Shown piece after piece: positions 36,572 to 45,556 of a DNA stretch of 64,000 nt. The translations under genes were made by a program, and so were the position numbers. The DNA is from Siccirubricoccus deserti (GTDB lineage Bacteria > Pseudomonadota > Alphaproteobacteria > Acetobacterales > Acetobacteraceae). The DNA lies in assembly GCF_014283215.1 (NCBI RefSeq), contig NZ_JACOMF010000001.1, positions 285,724 to 349,723 of the forward strand. Reading direction: 5' to 3'. Position 1 is the first letter of the stretch. Every line of letters begins with the position of its first letter. Under the pieces are notes generated by a model that saw only the letters and a list, made by a program, of their open reading frames with translations, had not been told where the DNA came from and searched no databases.

Positions 36572-38217
36572 CCGCGCCGCTGCTTTCCATCGAGGATCTG
36601 CGCGTCGGCTTCTCCACGCGGCACGGGCTGGTGGAAGCCCTGCGCGGCATCTCCCTCGGCCTGCACGTGGGGGAGACGCTCGGCATCGTCGGCGAAAGCG
36701 GCTCCGGCAAGTCGGTGACGGCGCTGGCGGTGATGCGGCTGCTGGACCGCGCCGGGCGCATCAGCGCCGGCCGCATCAGCTTTCGCGGTCAGGACATCAC
36801 CCATGCCCCGCGGCATGTGTTGCAGCCGCTGCGTGGCGCGGCGATGTCGATGATCTTCCAGAACCCGCGCGCCGCGCTGAACCCGATCCGTACCGTCGGG
36901 CTGCAGATCGCCGACGTGCTGCGGGCGCATGAACCGCTCTCGGCGCGGGAGGCGCGGGACCGCGCCGGGGTGCTGCTGGAGGCGGTGCGCATCCGCGATC
37001 CGCTGGCCCGGCTCGATGCCTATCCGCATGAGCTCTCCGGCGGCATGTGCCAGCGGGTGATGATCGCCATGGCCATCGCCTGCGAGCCGGCGCTGCTGAT
37101 CGCGGACGAACCGACCACCGGCCTCGACGCCACCACCCAGAAGACGGTGATGGATCTGCTGTCCGAGACCACGGCGCGGCGCGGCATGGCGATGGTGCTG
37201 ATCACCCATGACCTTGGCTTGGCGGCGCAGTATTGCGGCCGGATCGCGGTGATGCAGCAGGGGCTGGTGGTGGAGGAGGCGCCGCCGCACAAGCTGTTCG
37301 GCGCGCCGCGCCACGCCTACACGCGCCGCCTGGTCGCCGCCTCGCCGACCCGCCAATCGACCATCGCCAGCCTGCTGCCGGAAGCATCGGCCGCACCGCC
37401 CGCGGCGCCTGCCGTGCCGCGCGGTGGACGGCTGCTGGAGGTGCGGGGGCTGGTGAAGCGCTTCGCCGGCACCACCGCCGTCGATGACGTCTCCTTCCAC
37501 CTTGATGCCGGGGAGAGCCTCGGCCTCGTCGGCGAGTCCGGCTCGGGCAAGAGCACGCTGTCGCGGCTGGTCTGCCGGTTGCTGGACCAGACCGCGGGCA
37601 GCATCCGCTTCGACGGCACCGACATCGGCGCCGTCCCGGCGCGCGGTTTCCACCGCAACCCGCATCGCCGCGACATCCAGCTCGTCTTTCAGGACCATGG
37701 CGGAAGCCTCAACCCGCGCTTCACCGCCTTCCAGTCCATCGCCGACCCGCTGAAGCTGCTGGCCGGCCTCGGTGAAGGCGAGGCGCTGCAGCGACGGGTC
37801 GGCGAATGCGCCGAGCGGGTCGGGCTGCCGGCGGAGTTGCTCGGACGCTTCCCGCACCAGCTCTCCGGCGGGCAGCAGGCGCGCGTCGGGATCGCCCGCG
37901 CCATCGCCGCCCGGCCGCGGCTGCTGGTGCTGGATGAGCCCACGGCGGCGCTGGATGTCTCGGTGCAGGCGGTGATCCTGGCGCTGCTCGACCGGCTGCG
38001 GCGGGAGGAAGGGCTGAGCTTCCTCTTCGTCAGCCACGACCTCAACCTGGTGCGGATGATGTGCCAGCGCATCATCGTGCTGCAGGCCGGCAAGGTGGTG
38101 GAGGAAGGGAAGAGCGATGCACTCTTCGCCGCCCCTCGCGCCGCCTATACCGCCGAACTGCTGGCGGCGATCCCGCATTTCGCGCCGGAACCATCGGTGC
38201 CCGGCACCGCCGGCTGA
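36568..38217 (+). CDS. Fused double ATPase of the peptide-type ABC importer (DppD-DppF fusion)
   Basis: This 549-residue cytoplasmic protein contains two complete ABC domains. The first has Walker A GESGSGKS (42-49), signature LSGGMCQRV and Walker B LLIADEPTTGLD. The second has Walker A GESGSGKS near residue 322, LSGGQQARV and LLVLDEPTAALD. Each is followed by an oligopeptide-type C-terminal extension (APRHAYTRRLVAASP and APRAAYTAELLAAIP). Such fusions replace separate DppD and DppF subunits. It ends one base from the convergent PotA-like gene. Confidence 0.92.
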   Translation: MTAPLLSIEDLRVGFSTRHGLVEALRGISLGLHVGETLGIVGESGSGKSVTALAVMRLLDRAGRISAGRISFRGQDITHAPRHVLQPLRGAAMSMIFQNPRAALNPIRTVGLQIADVLRAHEPLSAREARDRAGVLLEAVRIRDPLARLDAYPHELSGGMCQRVMIAMAIACEPALLIADEPTTGLDATTQKTVMDLLSETTARRGMAMVLITHDLGLAAQYCGRIAVMQQGLVVEEAPPHKLFGAPRHAYTRRLVAASPTRQSTIASLLPEASAAPPAAPAVPRGGRLLEVRGLVKRFAGTTAVDDVSFHLDAGESLGLVGESGSGKSTLSRLVCRLLDQTAGSIRFDGTDIGAVPARGFHRNPHRRDIQLVFQDHGGSLNPRFTAFQSIADPLKLLAGLGEGEALQRRVGECAERVGLPAELLGRFPHQLSGGQQARVGIARAIAARPRLLVLDEPTAALDVSVQAVILALLDRLRREEGLSFLFVSHDLNLVRMMCQRIIVLQAGKVVEEGKSDALFAAPRAAYTAELLAAIPHFAPEPSVPGTAG

Positions 38218-38218
38218 C

Positions 38219-39310
38219 TCAACCAGCCGCGAACACCATGGTCGAGGCGACCTCCCATTCCAGCAGCACCGCATCGCCGGGGACGAGGCCGGGGGCCGGC
38301 GGCCCGGCCGCGGCGAGCTGGCGGCGGATTGCGAGCGGCGCCTGCCAGGCGGTTTCGGCCTCCAGCAGCAGGCTCGGCCCCTCGAAGATCACCTTGCGCA
38401 GCCGCGCCGGCAGGCGGTTCACGCCGGGCGCCGGCGGCGTGGCGGGATCGGCCAGGCCGATGCGCTCCGGCCGTACTCCCAGCTCCACACGCCCGGCGAC
38501 GAAGCCCTTCTGCGGCGGGGCGCGCAGCACCGTGCCATCGGGCAGCAACAGCCCCCCAGCGGCGCCGTAGGTGGCGACCAGCCAGTTGGTCTGGCCGATG
38601 AAATCGGCGACGAAACGGCTAGCGGGGGCGCCGTAGATCGCTTCGCCGCTGCCGATCTGCTCGCAGCGCCCGGCGCGCAGCACGGCGATGCGGTCGGCCA
38701 GCACCAGCGCCTCCTCCTGGTCATGGGTGACATGGATGAAGGTGGTGCCAACCTCCTGGTGGATGCGCTTCAGCTCCAGCTGCATCCGTCGGCGGATCTT
38801 GAGGTCGAGCGCCGAGAGTGGCTCGTCCAGCAGCAGCACGGCGGGGCGGTTGACCAGGGCGCGGGCCATCGCGACGCGCTGCTGCTCCCCGCCCGACAGC
38901 GTCTCCGGCATCCGCGGGCCGAAATCCTCCAGCGCCACCAGCCGCAGCATCGCCGCGACCCGCCGGGCGATCTCCGGCTTCGCCACGCCCTTGCGCCGCA
39001 GGCCATAGGCGATGTTGTCGAACACCGTCATGTGCGGAAACAGTGCGTAGCTCTGGAATACTGTGTTGACGTTGCGGCGCCAGGGCGGCACGCCGGCCAT
39101 GTCCTGGCCCTGCAGCCGCACCACGCCGCGGTCCGGCGCCTCGAAGCCGGCAATCAGTTTCAGCAGGGTGGATTTGCCGGAGCCGCTGGGGCCGAGCAGC
39201 GCCAGGAACTCGCCGGGCCGCACGGCGAGGCTCATGTCGCGCACCACCGGCGCGCCGGCGAAGGCCTTGTCGATGCCGATCAGTTCCAGATCGGGCGATG
39301 CATCGCTCAT
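38219..39310 (-). CDS. PotA/FbpC-type ABC ATPase with TOBE domain, orphan
   Basis: This 363-residue ATPase has Walker A GPSGSGKST (40-48), Q-loop VFQSYALFPHMTVFDNI, signature LSGGEQQRVAMARAL, Walker B LLLDEPLSALD and H-loop HVTHDQEEAL. The C-terminal 110 residues (ELGVRPERIGLADP onward) are the regulatory TOBE region. It would drive uptake of polyamine, iron or a similar solute. No permease or binding-protein gene is adjacent: a Bug gene lies divergently upstream, and the convergent peptide ABC operon ends one base away. I chose the ATG at 39310, where homology begins. Confidence 0.88.
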   Translation of the reverse strand: MSDASPDLELIGIDKAFAGAPVVRDMSLAVRPGEFLALLGPSGSGKSTLLKLIAGFEAPDRGVVRLQGQDMAGVPPWRRNVNTVFQSYALFPHMTVFDNIAYGLRRKGVAKPEIARRVAAMLRLVALEDFGPRMPETLSGGEQQRVAMARALVNRPAVLLLDEPLSALDLKIRRRMQLELKRIHQEVGTTFIHVTHDQEEALVLADRIAVLRAGRCEQIGSGEAIYGAPASRFVADFIGQTNWLVATYGAAGGLLLPDGTVLRAPPQKGFVAGRVELGVRPERIGLADPATPPAPGVNRLPARLRKVIFEGPSLLLEAETAWQAPLAIRRQLAAAGPPAPGLVPGDAVLLEWEVASTMVFAAG

Positions 39311-39481
39311 CCAGGCGCTCCGGACAGGGGTTGGCGGGGCGGGTTCGCCGGAAGGACAGGATGAAGCAGAATCGGCCGGTTTCGGCCATCCCGCACGCGG
39401 CCGGTTTCCGCCTGCGATCACCCTGGCCTATCCTCGCCACGGCACGGCGCCATGGAAGCGGCCGGCCATGGGAGAGACGCC

Positions 39482-40480
39482 ATGCAGGATGCTGCCCGCC
39501 CGACACGACGCCCGTTGCTGGGCCTTGCCGCCGCCAGCCTCGCCAGCCCCTTTCTTCACACCGGCTCAGCACGCGCCGCCGGTTTCCCGGACCGGCCGAT
39601 CCGGCTCATCATCCCCTGGGCTGCCGGCGGCTCCACCGATACGCAGATGCGCATCATGGGCGAGATCGCCAGCCGCCACCTGGGTCAGCCGGTCGTCATC
39701 GAGAACAAGCCCGGCGCCCGCGGCACCTTCGCCGCCAGCATCCTGCACAGCCAGGCGAAGCCGGATGGCTACACCATCGGCCAGATCCACGCCGGGGTGC
39801 TGAGCCACCCCTTCATGACCCGCTCCGCCACCTGGGATTCGGTGAACGACTTCACCTACATCCTCGGCATCACCGGCTATCTCTCCGGCCTCGTGGTGCG
39901 GGCCGACGCGCCCTGGCAGGACTGGAAGTCGCTGATGGAGCACATGCGGGCCAATCCCGGCAGCGTCTCCATCGGCACCTCCGGGGTCGGCGGCGCCAGC
40001 CACCTGGTGATCTCGCAGATCTTCGGGCGGGAGCAGGTGACCTATCTGCACGTTCCCTACCGCGGCGTCGCCGAGACGACGACGGCGCTGCTGAGCGGCC
40101 AGGTGCAGGCGATCGCCGACAGCAGCGGCTGGGCGCCGCATGTCGAGGCGGGGCGCATGCGCATCCTTGCCGTCTGGGCGAACGAACGGCCGAAGCGCTT
40201 CCCCGACGCGCCCTCGATCCGCGAATTCGGCATCGATGTCGGCGGCATCGCGCCCTATGGGCTGGCCGGGCCGAAGGGCATGGACCCGGAGGTCACCCGC
40301 ATCCTGCACGACGCCTTCAAGGCGGCGCTGTTCGACCCGCAGCACCTCGCGGTGCTGGAGCGCTACGACATGCCGGTGCTGTACATGACCGGCGAGGACT
40401 ACCGCGCCTGGAACGCTGCGCGCATTCCGGTGGAGCGCGAGCTGATCCGCCGCCTCGGCATCAGCTTCGAGGGCGGCTGA
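39482..40480 (+). CDS. Bug/TctC-family periplasmic solute-binding protein (4 of 6)
   Basis: This 332-residue binding protein has a signal peptide with an Arg pair (RPTRRPLLGLAAASLASPFL), the ligand loop IRLIIPWAAGGSTDTQMR, GQPVVIENKPGARGTF and LHVPYRGVAETTTALLSG. The ATG at 39482 has GGGAGAG upstream; an ATG at 39452 is less likely. It ends in a region with a family A terminator repeat, facing a CaiB/BaiF CoA-transferase gene. The receptor may supply an acid that the CoA-transferase activates, which is inferred from position only. Confidence 0.9.
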   Translation: MQDAARPTRRPLLGLAAASLASPFLHTGSARAAGFPDRPIRLIIPWAAGGSTDTQMRIMGEIASRHLGQPVVIENKPGARGTFAASILHSQAKPDGYTIGQIHAGVLSHPFMTRSATWDSVNDFTYILGITGYLSGLVVRADAPWQDWKSLMEHMRANPGSVSIGTSGVGGASHLVISQIFGREQVTYLHVPYRGVAETTTALLSGQVQAIADSSGWAPHVEAGRMRILAVWANERPKRFPDAPSIREFGIDVGGIAPYGLAGPKGMDPEVTRILHDAFKAALFDPQHLAVLERYDMPVLYMTGEDYRAWNAARIPVERELIRRLGISFEGG

Positions 40481-40485
40481 TTACT

Positions 40486-40589
40486 CCCCGCAAAACCGCT
40501 TCTCGGTTTTGCGGGGACCGCGGACGGTCCCTCCCGATCGGCGCTTCGGCACAGCCTTCCGCGGCAAAGCCGCGAAGGGTATCGGGAGG
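40486..40589 (+). repeat. Composite intergenic repeat, family A (copy 2), with terminator hairpin
   Basis: Bases 40486-40516 form a 13-bp hairpin, CCCCGCAAAACCG against CGGTTTTGCGGGG. A second stem-loop (CCTTCCGCGGC, AAA, GCCGCGAAGG) follows. Both are embraced by CCTCCCGAT and ATCGGGAGG. The order and the linker cggcgcttcggca match copy 1 at 24481. It lies between convergent genes. Confidence 0.7.
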
Positions 40590-40622
40590 CGACAGTTCCG
40601 ACCGGCGCGCGGGCGGGCGGCT

Positions 40623-41765
40623 TCACCCCTTCAGGCCGCCCAGCACCTCCGCCGTATGCTGCCCTGGGCTCGGCGCCGGGCGGGCGGAGCGTGGGCGCTG
40701 GCGGTCGAAGCTGATCGGCAGCCCAACCACCTGCACCCCACTCTCCGGCAGCGTCTGAATGAGGTCGACCGCGGCGAATTGCTCGGTCGCCACCACCTCG
40801 CCGATGTCGTTCACCGGGCTGCAGGGCACCCCCACCGCCTCCAGCGCCGCCAGCCAATGCGCGCGGGTGTTGCCGCGCAGCACCTCGGCGATCATCGGGA
40901 TCAGCTCGGCCTTGTTCGCCACCCGCTGCCGCCCCACCGCGAAGCGCGGGTCCGTGCCCCATTCCGGCCGGCCGAGCGCCCGGGCGCAGCGCACCCACAG
41001 CCGGTCGTTGCCGGCGGCAAGGCAGATCGGCCGGTCGGCAGTCTCGAACACCTGATAGGGCACGATCACCGCGCCGCCGGTGCCGTGGCGCTTCGGCACA
41101 TCACCGGTCGCCAGGTGGTTGTTCACCTGGCCCTCCACCCAATGCACCGCGGTTTCGAACAATGAGGTATCGACGATGCAGCCGCGCCCGGTGCGGTCGC
41201 GCTGGCGCAGCGCCGCCAGCGCGCCGATGGTGCAGAACATCCCGGTCGCCTTGTCGTTGATCGAGGCGCCGCAGAAGGTCGGCGGATCCTCCGGCCTCCC
41301 GGTGACGCTCATCATGCCGCCATAGGCCTGCAGCAGCGGGTCGAAGCCGGGCTTCAGACGCAGCGGCCCCTGGTAGCCGAAGGCCCAGACCGAGCAGTAG
41401 ATCAGCCGCGGATGCCGCGCGAGCATCGCCTCCGGCCCGATGCCGATCTCATCCACCACGCCGGGGCGCAGGTTCTGGATCAGGATGTCGGCGCCCTCGC
41501 ACAGCCGGTGCAGCGCTTCGATGTCAGCCGGCGACTTCAGGTCCAGCGTGACGCTGCGCTTGTTGCGGTTCTGGCTGTGGAAATAGAGGCTGGTCTCGCC
41601 ATCCGGCCCGAAGGGCGGGCCCCAGGCGCGGGCATCGTCGCCGCCCTCCGGCTTCTCGACCTTGATGACGTCGGCGCCCATGTCGGCCAGCATCACCCCG
41701 GCCAGCGGCCCGGCCAGGGCCTGGCCCACCTCGATCACGACCAATCCTTCAAGAGGCAGGGTCAT
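40623..41765 (-). CDS. CaiB/BaiF-family CoA-transferase
   Basis: This 380-residue class III CoA-transferase has the N-terminal LEGLVVIEVGQALAGPLAG, ADMGADVIKVEKPEGGDDAR, NRNKRSVTLDLKSP and IQNLRPGVVDEIG, all typical. The active-site Asp expected near residue 170 lies in the region after FGYQGPLRLKPGFDPLLQA. It moves CoA between an acyl-CoA donor and a free carboxylate in the cytoplasm. The ATG at 41765 has GGAGG just upstream. It is divergent from an amidohydrolase gene across 98 bases and convergent with Bug 4. Substrate unknown. Confidence 0.9.
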   Translation of the reverse strand: MTLPLEGLVVIEVGQALAGPLAGVMLADMGADVIKVEKPEGGDDARAWGPPFGPDGETSLYFHSQNRNKRSVTLDLKSPADIEALHRLCEGADILIQNLRPGVVDEIGIGPEAMLARHPRLIYCSVWAFGYQGPLRLKPGFDPLLQAYGGMMSVTGRPEDPPTFCGASINDKATGMFCTIGALAALRQRDRTGRGCIVDTSLFETAVHWVEGQVNNHLATGDVPKRHGTGGAVIVPYQVFETADRPICLAAGNDRLWVRCARALGRPEWGTDPRFAVGRQRVANKAELIPMIAEVLRGNTRAHWLAALEAVGVPCSPVNDIGEVVATEQFAAVDLIQTLPESGVQVVGLPISFDRQRPRSARPAPSPGQHTAEVLGGLKG

Positions 41766-41863
41766 CGGTTCCTCCGCGTGGTTGGCGCCACCATAGGGGC
41801 GGCTGGCGCGGGCTGGCCAGACGGGTATCCTGCGGCCCGGAAACTCCAGGGGAGAGAGACGCC

Positions 41864-42901
41864 ATGAGCACCAGCACCGCATCGGCGCATTACGTCCCGG
41901 TCCGCGACGAATGGCTCGCACGCCGGGTCGAGGATGCGCTTGAGCCTGGGCTGCCGATCGTCGATCCGCACCACCACCTGTGGGACCGGCCGGAGTGGCG
42001 CTACCTGCTGCCGGATCTCCTGGCCGACACCAACCAGGGCCACAACATCGTCGCCACAGTCTTCGTGCAATGCCGCGCCATGCATCGCGCCGCCGGGCCG
42101 GAAGCCTTCAAGCCGGTGGGCGAGACGGAGTTCGTCAACGGCATCGCGGCGATGAGCGCCTCCGGCGGCTACGGCCCGACCCGGGTCTGCGAGGGCATCG
42201 TCGGTCATGTGAACCTGCAGATCGGCACCGAGGCGCGGCAGGTGCTGGAAGCGCATATCCAGGCTGGCGGCGGCCGGTTCCGCGGCATCCGCCACATCAC
42301 CGCCTGGAACCCCGACCCGGTGATCATGAACCCGGCCTACCAGCCGCCGCAGGACATCCTGTTCCGCGAGGATTTCCGCGCCGGCTTCGCCCAGCTCGCG
42401 CCGCTCGGCCTCAGCTTCGACGCCTGGCTGTACCATCCGCAGATCCCCGACCTGACGGCGCTGGCGCGGGCCTTCCCGGAAACCCCAATCGTGCTCGACC
42501 ATGTCGGCGGGCCGCTCGGCATCCGCGGCTATGCCGGCAAGCGCGACGAGGTGTTCGCCGATTGGCGCGCGGCGATGGCGGAGCTGGCAACCTGCCCGAA
42601 CGTGCACGTGAAGCTTGGCGGGCTCGGCATGCGAATCAACGGCTTCGGCTTCGAGGATGCGGCCGAGCCGCCGTCCTCCGACATGCTGGCCGCCGCCTGG
42701 AAGCCCTATATCGACACCACCATCAACCTCTTCGGCGCGCGGCGCTGCATGTTCGAGAGCAATTTCCCGGTGGACAAGGGCAGCTACAGCTACGGCGTGT
42801 TCTGGAACACCTGCAAGAAGCTGGCAGCGGGCGCCTCGGCCGAGGAGAAGGCGGCGCTGTTCAGCGGCACGGCGCAGCGGTTCTACAAGCTTGCCGGGTG
42901 A
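41864..42901 (+). CDS. Amidohydrolase-2 family metal-dependent hydrolase
   Basis: This 345-residue TIM-barrel hydrolase has VDPHHHLWD (from about residue 33), giving the metal-binding His pair, RGIRHITAWNP, and VLDHVGGPLG for the third His. MFESNFPVDKG supplies the distal catalytic Asp. This PF04909 subgroup includes lactonases such as 2-pyrone-4,6-dicarboxylate hydrolase. GGGAGAG precedes the ATG. It is divergent from the CoA-transferase and upstream of a monooxygenase relic and an MFS gene, suggesting a once complete ring-degradation module. Confidence 0.82.
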   Translation: MSTSTASAHYVPVRDEWLARRVEDALEPGLPIVDPHHHLWDRPEWRYLLPDLLADTNQGHNIVATVFVQCRAMHRAAGPEAFKPVGETEFVNGIAAMSASGGYGPTRVCEGIVGHVNLQIGTEARQVLEAHIQAGGGRFRGIRHITAWNPDPVIMNPAYQPPQDILFREDFRAGFAQLAPLGLSFDAWLYHPQIPDLTALARAFPETPIVLDHVGGPLGIRGYAGKRDEVFADWRAAMAELATCPNVHVKLGGLGMRINGFGFEDAAEPPSSDMLAAAWKPYIDTTINLFGARRCMFESNFPVDKGSYSYGVFWNTCKKLAAGASAEEKAALFSGTAQRFYKLAG

Positions 42902-42979
42902 GCGACCCGATCGCGGGAGGGCGCAGGCGGAGCCGGGCACCGGAGGCGTGAAGCGGGCTGCCGATCCGCCGGCCCGGCG

Positions 42980-43345
42980 GTGCGCGACCCGGCGAACCTC
43001 GGCTGGCTGCGCGCCGCCACACTCCAGGGCTGGGGTGGCCCCCGCCTGCTGGAGGCGCATGAGGCGGAGCGGCTGCCGATCACCGCGCAGGTCTCGCATG
43101 ACGCGATGAACCATTCCATCGCCGTCGCCCGGCAGCGCGGCGCGGTGCCGCCGGACATCGAGATGCCGGAGCCGGTGGGCGATGCCATCCGCGCCCATGA
43201 TGGCCCGGCGCCGGCCTATTCGATGTACGGTTTCACCTCGTCCACCGTGCCTGGATGCCGCACGCCGCCTGTGCAGCCGCTGGCAGCGGCGCGGCAGCGC
43301 GGCGTGCCGCTGGCGCTGGCCGACCGGATCCGCGGCGCGGCATGA
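42980..43345 (+). pseudogene. Remnant of a FAD-dependent aromatic monooxygenase (C-terminal part)
   Basis: The frame encodes RDPANLGWLRAATLQGWGG and LLEAHEAERLPI, which correspond to the DA-x-NLGWKLAAVLQGWGG and YEAERRP motifs in the second half of PheA/TfdB-type FAD monooxygenases. The FAD-binding GxGxxG region and about 280 residues before it are missing, because the amidohydrolase ends only 78 bases upstream. The tail is also much shorter than normal. A GTG at 42980 could still start a 121-residue product, but it would lack FAD binding. Its stop overlaps the MFS start (ATGA), a sign of the former operon. Confidence 0.7.
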
Positions 43346-44559
43346 CTCCCGGCAGCCGCGGCTTCGTCGCCGCCATCGTTGCGGCGCAGGTGCTGGTGCA
43401 GATCGGCGCCTTCACCCTGCCGGCGCTGCTGCCGGACTACCTGGCTGCATGGGCGCTCAGCGCGACGGAAGCCGGCTGGCTCATCGGCATCTTCTACGCT
43501 GCCTATGTCCTGGTCGTACCGGTTCTGGTGGCGCTGACCGACCGGCTGCCGGCGCGCCGCATCTATCTGGCCGGCGCCGGGCTGACGGCGCTTTCGCACC
43601 TCGGCTTCGCCACCATCGCGGAAGGCTTCTGGTCGGGGCTGGCGCTGCGCGCCCTGGCCGGCATCGGCTGGGCCGGCTGCTACATGCCAGGGCTGAAGGC
43701 GATCGCCGATCCGCTGTCCGGCGACGCGCAATCGCGCGCCGTCTCCTGGCACGCGGCCGGCGTCGGCATCGCCGGCACCGCCTCCTTCGCCACCGCCGGC
43801 GCATTCGCCGCGCTGGGCGGCCCGGCCGCCGCCTTCCTGTTCGGCGCGGCGGCGGGTGGCGGCGCGGTGCTGATCGCGCTGATCATCATGCCCGACACCC
43901 GCCCCGCACCAGTGGCCGGACCGCCACGGGCGCTGCTGGATTTCCGCCCGGTGTTCCGCAACCGCCGCGCCATGGCCTGGATCGCCGGCTATGCGGTGCA
44001 TACCTGGGAGCTTGCGGCGCTGCGGGCCTGGGGCGTGACCTTCCTCGCCATCGCCGCGACAAGGAATGCGCCGCCCTTCTGGGTGCCGGGGCCGACGGTG
44101 CTGATCACCGCGATCGGCCTGATCTGCATCGCCGTCTCCATCACCGGCAACGAGACGGCGCAGCGCTACGGGCGGCAGCGGGTGGTGACCTGGGCAATGT
44201 CGGTGGCGGCGGTGCTGTCGCTGCTCACCGGCTGGATGGTCGGGCTGTCCTTCTGGCTGGCGCTGCTGCTGGTGCTGGCCTGGAACGCGGCGATCTACCT
44301 CGACAGCTCGGCGCTCACCGCCGGTACGGTGCAGGCGGCGGGGCCGGGGCTGCGCGGCGCGACCATGGGGCTGCACAGCATGGTGGGCTATGCCGGCGGC
44401 TTCCTCGGGCCGCTCGGTGTCGGCATGGCGCTCGACCTGGCCGGCGAGGATGCGGTGGTGGGCTGGGGCCTCGGCTTCGCGCATCTCGCCGTGGTGACGC
44501 TGGCGGGGCTGGCGGTGCTGCGGCTGCTGGGACGTGATCCGGCGCGGCCGGCCGCCTAA
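43342..44559 (+). CDS. MFS transporter
   Basis: This 405-residue protein has about 12 helices. The MFS loop after helix 2 reads LTDRLPARRIYLAGAG, and an Arg/Gly-rich helix 4 (ALRALAGIGWAGCYMPGLKAI) and a central hydrophilic loop after MPDTRPAP are visible. It starts inside the stop of the monooxygenase remnant (ATGA), so it probably relied on translation of that gene. It ends seven bases from the convergent Bug 5 gene. It may import or export an intermediate of the aromatic module. Substrate unknown. Confidence 0.8.
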   Translation: MTPGSRGFVAAIVAAQVLVQIGAFTLPALLPDYLAAWALSATEAGWLIGIFYAAYVLVVPVLVALTDRLPARRIYLAGAGLTALSHLGFATIAEGFWSGLALRALAGIGWAGCYMPGLKAIADPLSGDAQSRAVSWHAAGVGIAGTASFATAGAFAALGGPAAAFLFGAAAGGGAVLIALIIMPDTRPAPVAGPPRALLDFRPVFRNRRAMAWIAGYAVHTWELAALRAWGVTFLAIAATRNAPPFWVPGPTVLITAIGLICIAVSITGNETAQRYGRQRVVTWAMSVAAVLSLLTGWMVGLSFWLALLLVLAWNAAIYLDSSALTAGTVQAAGPGLRGATMGLHSMVGYAGGFLGPLGVGMALDLAGEDAVVGWGLGFAHLAVVTLAGLAVLRLLGRDPARPAA

Positions 44560-44566
44560 CCACGCA

Positions 44567-45556
44567 CTACTCCGGCTTGAGTCCGGCGATCTCCACCGCC
44601 TGGCGCGACAGCGCGAGTTCCTCCTGCGTCACCGCCAGGTAATGCCGGCCATTCATCTGCGCTGGCGTGGCGACCTCGGCGCCGAGGTCGAGCAGCCGCG
44701 CCTGCACCGTCGCATCTCCCACCGCCGCGGCCATCGCCGATCGCAGCGCCTCCAGGATCTCCGGCGGCAGCCGGGCCGGGCCGAGCAGGCCGATCGAGGT
44801 GGACAGCTCCGCATCGATGATGCCGGCCTCGCGCAGGGTCGGCGCCTCCGGCACCTGTGGCGAGCGCACCGCCGAACCGGTCGCCAGGATGCGGGACTTG
44901 CCGTCGCGGTGCAGCGGCAGCGCCGCCGAAAGCTGGTCGAACATGCAGTGCAAATGGCCGGCGACGAGGTCCGGATAGGCCGCGCCGCTGCTGCGGTAGG
45001 GCACATGCGTCAGCCCGGCGCCGCTGCCATGGTTGAACAGCTCGATGCCGAGATGCGCCCCGGTGCCGATGCCGGAGGAACCGGCCGAGACCTTGCCCTG
45101 GTTCGCCTTCGCATAGGCCAGGAACTCCTGCAGGGTCCGCGCCGGCAGGGTGGCCGAATTCGCCAGTACGATCGGCACCCGATAGGCCAGGGCGATGAAG
45201 GTGAAGTCGGTCCAGGTGTCCCACGGCATCCGCGCCGTGGTCAGCGGGCTGATGGTCAGCGTGCCGGAGGAGCCGATGCCGAAGGTCAGCCCATCCGGCC
45301 GCGCCTTCGCCACCAGGTCGAGGCCGATGACGCCGCCGGCGCCGCCGCGGTTCTCGATGACCACCGGCTGGCCCAGCCGCTCCGCCATGATCGGCGCCAG
45401 CAGCCGGGCGGTGAAATCGACATTGCCGCCGGGCGCGAAGGCGACGACGAGGCGCACCGGCCGGTCCGGCCGCCAGCCAGGCTGCGCCAGGGCCAATGCG
45501 GGCAGGGACAGCGCGGGCAGCGCCCCGAGCAGCAACGTGCGGCGTGTGGTTCTCAT
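44567..45556 (-). CDS. Bug/TctC-family periplasmic solute-binding protein (5 of 6)
   Basis: This 329-residue binding protein has a signal peptide (TLLLGALPALSLPALALA), the ligand loop VRLVVAFAPGGNVDFTAR, GQPVVIENRGGAGGVIG and HVPYRSSGAAYPDLVAG. It is the last gene of the six-gene hyuA operon; its ATG overlaps the stop of the dehydrogenase-like gene by four bases. A second Bug gene lies four genes' order upstream in the same operon, so the unit encodes two receptors. No TctA or TctB is present. Confidence 0.9.
   Translation of the reverse strand: MRTTRRTLLLGALPALSLPALALAQPGWRPDRPVRLVVAFAPGGNVDFTARLLAPIMAERLGQPVVIENRGGAGGVIGLDLVAKARPDGLTFGIGSSGTLTISPLTTARMPWDTWTDFTFIALAYRVPIVLANSATLPARTLQEFLAYAKANQGKVSAGSSGIGTGAHLGIELFNHGSGAGLTHVPYRSSGAAYPDLVAGHLHCMFDQLSAALPLHRDGKSRILATGSAVRSPQVPEAPTLREAGIIDAELSTSIGLLGPARLPPEILEALRSAMAAAVGDATVQARLLDLGAEVATPAQMNGRHYLAVTQEELALSRQAVEIAGLKPE

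Noticed and set aside
38219..39310. PotA-like ATPase as third ATPase of the neighbouring peptide importer
   Set aside because: The peptide importer already has two fused ABC domains of its own family, and the PotA-type gene is on the opposite strand with a TOBE domain typical of another transporter class.
42980..43345. A functional 121-residue protein
   Set aside because: All recognisable motifs belong to the second half of a much larger FAD monooxygenase; the FAD-binding region is missing, so it is listed as a pseudogene.
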